Source: Bacteroidales bacterium UBA2295
GTDB lineage: Bacteria > Bacteroidota > Bacteroidia > Bacteroidales > Tenuifilaceae
Length of the DNA: 18,339 nt
Direction: 5' to 3'
Assembly (NCBI GenBank): GCA_002345825.1
Contig: DDWD01000072.1
Location: forward strand, 1 to 18,339
The notes beneath the pieces were generated by a model, which was given only the letters and a program-made list of their open reading frames with translations, was not told the origin of the DNA and searched no databases. The position numbers and the translations under genes are program-made. This document shows, one piece after another, positions 15,458 to 18,339 of the stretch (the stretch's first letter is position 1; every line of letters starts with the position of its first letter).

Positions 15458-17221
15458 CTATAATTCAATCAGGATTGCCTCTCTATTGCCTCTGAACTGA
15501 GGTGTTTGAATGCCAAATATCTTTTTTGATGTTTCCTTAACCTTTGAACACACAAAGTCGAAAAGTTCACCATTCGTTATTTTTCTATCGTCGTTTAAAT
15601 CGGCATCTCCCTGCATACCCACACACAGAAAGTAGGTAAACAATCCTGTTTTAGACAAATCAAAACCTAAAGATGTTTCCTGTGCCCCAGAGGAGTTAAA
15701 AACGGTGAAGTTGGGATTCTTAAGCCAGGGACCAACTAGCCTAGGCTCAATCCTCAATCCTTTTGTAGCCACTAAATTCTCGGTTGCTATCTTTTCTGTA
15801 GTTCTTGATGCTCCGCTAAAACAGGCATCGATAAAAACCGTAACACTTTTGGCTCCAAGACCCTCCAAGTGTTGATAAAACTTATTTAGATCATACCCTT
15901 GAATTTCAATTCTTTCAACTTTACCATCTGATGGAAAGAGATAGATATTATCACCGTTTTTGCTTGGCACTCCATGCCCAGAATAGAACACAAAAAGTTC
16001 TGTTTCTCCTTTCAATATGGACTTTTGCAATTGGCCATAATCAGGATTAAAAATATCATCGAACTTCAATCCCGAGATCTCTTCGTTTTTAAAAACAACA
16101 ACTTGGTCGACTCCCAATCTGTTTTTAAAATACTTCTCAATAATCGTTGCATCGTTATCTGCATAAGGAGCTGGTGGTAAATCTTTATAGTTTTCAATGC
16201 CTAGAACAACCGCCACAGAATTCAATCGAGAGGTTTTTGATGGAAGAACATCTGCTATATTTTTAAGGTTACCTAGATTTGTTGTAAACTTATTAGAGGT
16301 ATACTCGAAACGAGCAACCTGTTGTTTAAATTTATCTAAATCTGCTTGAACATTTAAGGTATGGGTTACCGGGGGTTTTTGATTCAATACTATAGGTAGC
16401 TGGAAGTCCTCTAAATCACCATAACCTAACTCTTCTTTAAGGCTAACGTAAATAGGTAACTCTTCCTTAGTCGTAATTCTTTTGTTGGGGCTTACTGTAA
16501 CCCAAAACTCTTTCACTTCACCCACCGCTATGTCACCAAGATCACCCTCAATGTGTTGGATAAAAATATTTTCGTCGAGAGTTTTAAGAAAAAACTTTGC
16601 ATTCTTGGCTACATTCTGCCCCACATTCTGCACCACAAGCTTTACCCTGACCATCTCACCTGCTTGTAATTGCCCATCCTCAACAATTGCACCAGTACCC
16701 TCACCATAATCAACTATTTCAAGTCCTGAGAATACAATTTTAGACTTCTGATGCTCCAATGTATTAAGAACTAAGAAGGCAGGATCCATATCATAGCCAA
16801 AGTGCTCTTTTACATCAATTTTCAACTTATGCTCAGCTGTTTTAATATCAAAACCAGCCTCTATGGGAATAATAACATCTGCTGATTCATCTGGACCAAT
16901 AAAGTATATCTTTCTATTGCCACCAATAAAAAAATCATCATCATCCACATTGTCATTTATTAGCACTTCAAGACCTTGTGCACGACCTTTGCCCTTATTG
17001 CTGATGGTTAATTTTAGGTTTGCCTTTTCTTCAGACTCAAGGATCCCATTGCCATTGTCATCTTGGAAATTAAGTTCGACAAATAAATTTGGAGGTAATC
17101 CTCGGTCATATGTAGGTTCTATTTTAAACCTCGTCGGCTTACTCGAACCTTCAATAATCTTCTGAGAATAACCGAAGAAGAGAATCACCATACAACCGAT
17201 TAGTAGTGTAAATTTCTTCAT
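15458..17221 (-). CDS. Secreted caspase-like protease with CARDB-like domains
   Basis: 587 residues. A Sec signal peptide (MKKFTLLIGCMVILFFGYSQ, about 1-20) sends it across the inner membrane. Two CARDB-like beta domains follow (about 45-155 and 160-280; note NLKLTISNKGKGRAQGLEV and VRVKLVVQNVGQNVAKNAKF). An EF-hand-like loop is at 54-65 (D54, N56, N58, G59, E65). A linker (about 285-330) leads to a peptidase C14 caspase-like domain (about 334-587). Its catalytic pair is visible: H416 in YSGHG and C467 in DACFSG. The domain starts with SVAVVLGIENYKDLPPAPYADNDA, a typical opening. A second EF-hand-like loop at 541-552 (D541, N543, D545, E552) suggests calcium dependence. Bacterial caspase homologues usually cut after Arg or Lys, but the specificity here cannot be read. 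It is the central gene of the cluster. Confidence 0.93.
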   Translation of the reverse strand: MKKFTLLIGCMVILFFGYSQKIIEGSSKPTRFKIEPTYDRGLPPNLFVELNFQDDNGNGILESEEKANLKLTISNKGKGRAQGLEVLINDNVDDDDFFIGGNRKIYFIGPDESADVIIPIEAGFDIKTAEHKLKIDVKEHFGYDMDPAFLVLNTLEHQKSKIVFSGLEIVDYGEGTGAIVEDGQLQAGEMVRVKLVVQNVGQNVAKNAKFFLKTLDENIFIQHIEGDLGDIAVGEVKEFWVTVSPNKRITTKEELPIYVSLKEELGYGDLEDFQLPIVLNQKPPVTHTLNVQADLDKFKQQVARFEYTSNKFTTNLGNLKNIADVLPSKTSRLNSVAVVLGIENYKDLPPAPYADNDATIIEKYFKNRLGVDQVVVFKNEEISGLKFDDIFNPDYGQLQKSILKGETELFVFYSGHGVPSKNGDNIYLFPSDGKVERIEIQGYDLNKFYQHLEGLGAKSVTVFIDACFSGASRTTEKIATENLVATKGLRIEPRLVGPWLKNPNFTVFNSSGAQETSLGFDLSKTGLFTYFLCVGMQGDADLNDDRKITNGELFDFVCSKVKETSKKIFGIQTPQFRGNREAILIEL

Positions 17222-17290
17222 AGTTTTTGTTTATTAGAATAATTTTCCAATATGTTTAAATTGGTTTTATTATTGACTTTAAATAACTGA

Positions 17291-18109
17291 CTATCCTTTT
17301 ATTGCACTGTCTTGTACAACAGAGAATGGATAAAATTTCACTGTACGCAAATCAGGTGGGATTGAAAATATCCAATCTACTATTTGCTTATACTCTATCT
17401 CACCGGTAAAAAACATCTCTTCTTTTGTAAAAACCATTATAATTCTATGTGCATCGGTTAATTTTTCTGTATATAGGATGTAATTTGCTGCCTCAGTTGG
17501 GAAGTTATATTCTATGCCTTTCTTTAGCAAAAAGGATTGTTCATATGAATTTGGGAACAACTGGTATGCTTCAGTCTCATTGAATAAAAACATTATGGCA
17601 TAAGAATCTTTTGTTGGTCTTACTCTAAAAACAAGCTTCGTTTCGTTAGGGTAAAACATCCCCATACCATCTACAAAAACATCAAAAGAATAATCCTTTG
17701 TTGAAAAGTATTTAACGACTGTGCAATTTATCACCACCTTTACCTCAAGCAATCCAAACTGATTAAACTTCTTTACTGTGTCAACAACAATTACATTTTT
17801 AATAGCCCCTCTTATATCAGACAATACATCTGAGGCAAAAAGTTCTTCATATTTATAATTGTTTTCGGACTGAAACAAAGTTGTAAAAGAGGTAATATTC
17901 TCTTCTATTCCTGCCACCCTTAAAGCCTCCTCTTTTGCATTACTAATTGCCTTTTTTATAACCTGATCTATGGTTTCATCACTACCCCCAACAGCAAACC
18001 CTTCGATGCCTTTTAAAGGAATTTCAGAAACTTTATCCCGTGCAATAACACTATAGCTATTGGAGAAAAAAACACTCGCAAAAAAAAGAGTAAAAAAAAG
18101 TAGTTTCAT
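17291..18109 (-). CDS. Exported DUF4384-like protein, caspase-associated
   Basis: 272 residues with a signal peptide (MKLLFFTLFFASVFFSNSYS). Residues about 33-135 resemble an LPP20/FlgT-like alpha-beta domain (AISNAKEEALRVAGIEENI, then LLEVKVVINCTVVKYF). Residues about 138-232 look like DUF4384 (YSFDVFVDGMG, KLVFRVRPTKDSYAIMFLF, AYQLFPN, KGIEYNFP). In my recollection DUF4384 proteins are often encoded next to, or fused with, caspase-like or kinase modules in bacteria; their function is unknown. Here the gene is the first of the cluster, 69 bases upstream of the protease gene. It could be a regulator, inhibitor or chaperone of the protease. Upstream lie an AT-rich stretch and a tRNA read in the same direction. 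I assign DUF4384 from the LFPN and strand pattern, not from a profile search. Confidence 0.82.
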   Translation of the reverse strand: MKLLFFTLFFASVFFSNSYSVIARDKVSEIPLKGIEGFAVGGSDETIDQVIKKAISNAKEEALRVAGIEENITSFTTLFQSENNYKYEELFASDVLSDIRGAIKNVIVVDTVKKFNQFGLLEVKVVINCTVVKYFSTKDYSFDVFVDGMGMFYPNETKLVFRVRPTKDSYAIMFLFNETEAYQLFPNSYEQSFLLKKGIEYNFPTEAANYILYTEKLTDAHRIIMVFTKEEMFFTGEIEYKQIVDWIFSIPPDLRTVKFYPFSVVQDSAIKG

Positions 18110-18179
18110 ACAAAGATCTTGTTAAACGTGAACAGAGCTTAAATTTAACAATAATTAACAAAATCGATGTCAGTAACTG

Positions 18180-18204
18180 AAAAAAAATTTAACAAAAAGT
18201 TAAA
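18180..18204 (-). terminator. Possible terminator or leader hairpin between the tRNA and the cluster
   Basis: On the minus strand, TTTAAC (18204-18199), a five-T loop and GTTAAA (18193-18188) form a six-base-pair stem followed by eight Ts (18187-18180). The stem is AT-rich and weak. It would end transcription from the tRNA or attenuate read-through into the DUF4384-like gene. The same TTTAAC/GTTAAA word also occurs at 18121-18126 and 18144-18149, so the region could instead be a regulator-binding stretch. No standard promoter was found here for the cluster. Confidence 0.35.
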
Positions 18205-18315
18205 AAGCAAGAAAACAAGCGGGATAACCCAGAGGATAGATGAAGAAAATTCAACAAAACATAAAAAATGTATTTCCAATCCGATCTTTTGGGCTGGTTC
18301 TGAAACTAATCATTG

Positions 18316-18339
18316 TCGGGGTGAAAGGATTCGAACCTT
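18316..18339 (-). tRNA. tRNA 3' end, truncated by window edge (possibly tRNA-Pro)
   Basis: Read on the minus strand, the T loop TTCGAAT (18335-18329) is flanked by T-stem halves (AAGG at 18339-18336, incomplete, and CCTTT at 18328-18324). The acceptor strand CACCCCG (18323-18317) and discriminator A (18316) follow. CCA is not encoded, as is common in Bacteroidota. The 5' acceptor strand would be CGGGGTG. A C1-G72 pair with discriminator A fits tRNA-Pro best, but the anticodon is outside the window. Confidence 0.82.

Noticed and set aside
15458..18109. Anti-phage caspase or gasdermin system.
   Set aside because: No gasdermin, CARD, STAND ATPase or nucleotide-sensing module is seen, and the proteins are exported, which does not suit cytoplasmic phage sensing.
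10852..18339. Complete integrative element at the tRNA.
   Set aside because: No integrase, excisionase, mobilisation gene or attachment-site repeat was found in the window.

Overview
The window looks like chromosomal DNA from a member of the Bacteroidota. The signs are many lipoprotein and Sec signal peptides with Bacteroidota-style lipoboxes, no clear Shine-Dalgarno sequences, a promoter of the TTTG / TAnnTTTG type, a tRNA 3' end with no encoded CCA, and families typical of the phylum (PKD and Fibrobacter-major-domain lipoproteins, TPR-SpoIIE phosphatases, secreted caspase-like proteases). I cannot name the genus.

Layout. (1) 1-679 (+): a surface lipoprotein whose start codon is cut by the window edge, closed by a strong bidirectional terminator. 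(2) 769-3897 (-): a secreted metallo-beta-lactamase-fold hydrolase, then a membrane-anchored protein with two c-type haem motifs, separated by a terminator hairpin. (3) 4129-6468 (+): a TPR / coiled-coil / membrane / SpoIIE-type PP2C phosphatase, read divergently from group 2 behind a recognisable promoter. (4) 6552-8732 (-): katG, a complete catalase-peroxidase, convergent with the phosphatase across a long hairpin. (5) 9058-10005 (-): an SMP-30/gluconolactonase-type propeller lipoprotein. (6) 10200-11319 (-): two small unrecognised exported or membrane proteins. (7) 11383-18109 (-): four same-strand genes separated by 65-69 bp: a DUF4384-like exported protein, a secreted caspase-like protease with CARDB-like and EF-hand-like segments, an Ig-like plus outer-membrane-barrel protein, and a 1025-residue repeat lipoprotein (five FnIII-like units, four PKD domains, one Fibrobacter major domain). 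(8) 18316-18339 (-): the 3' end of a tRNA, possibly tRNA-Pro.

How the genes fit together. Nearly every protein carries an export signal, so this is an envelope-focused stretch. The most interesting part is the caspase-centred cluster. Its gene order suggests one envelope system: a periplasmic or surface protease, an accessory DUF4384 protein, an outer-membrane barrel and a large surface lipoprotein that could be a partner or substrate. That functional link is inferred from order, spacing and shared localisation, not shown by the sequence. katG handles hydrogen peroxide. The haem protein and metallohydrolase may form a redox or secondary-metabolism pair, but their substrates cannot be read from sequence.

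The large lipoprotein gene has visibly grown by internal duplication at two scales (246-bp and 591-bp units). The cluster also looks more AT-rich than the katG and haem-protein side and begins next to a tRNA, so horizontal acquisition is possible. No integrase or attachment-site repeat is visible.
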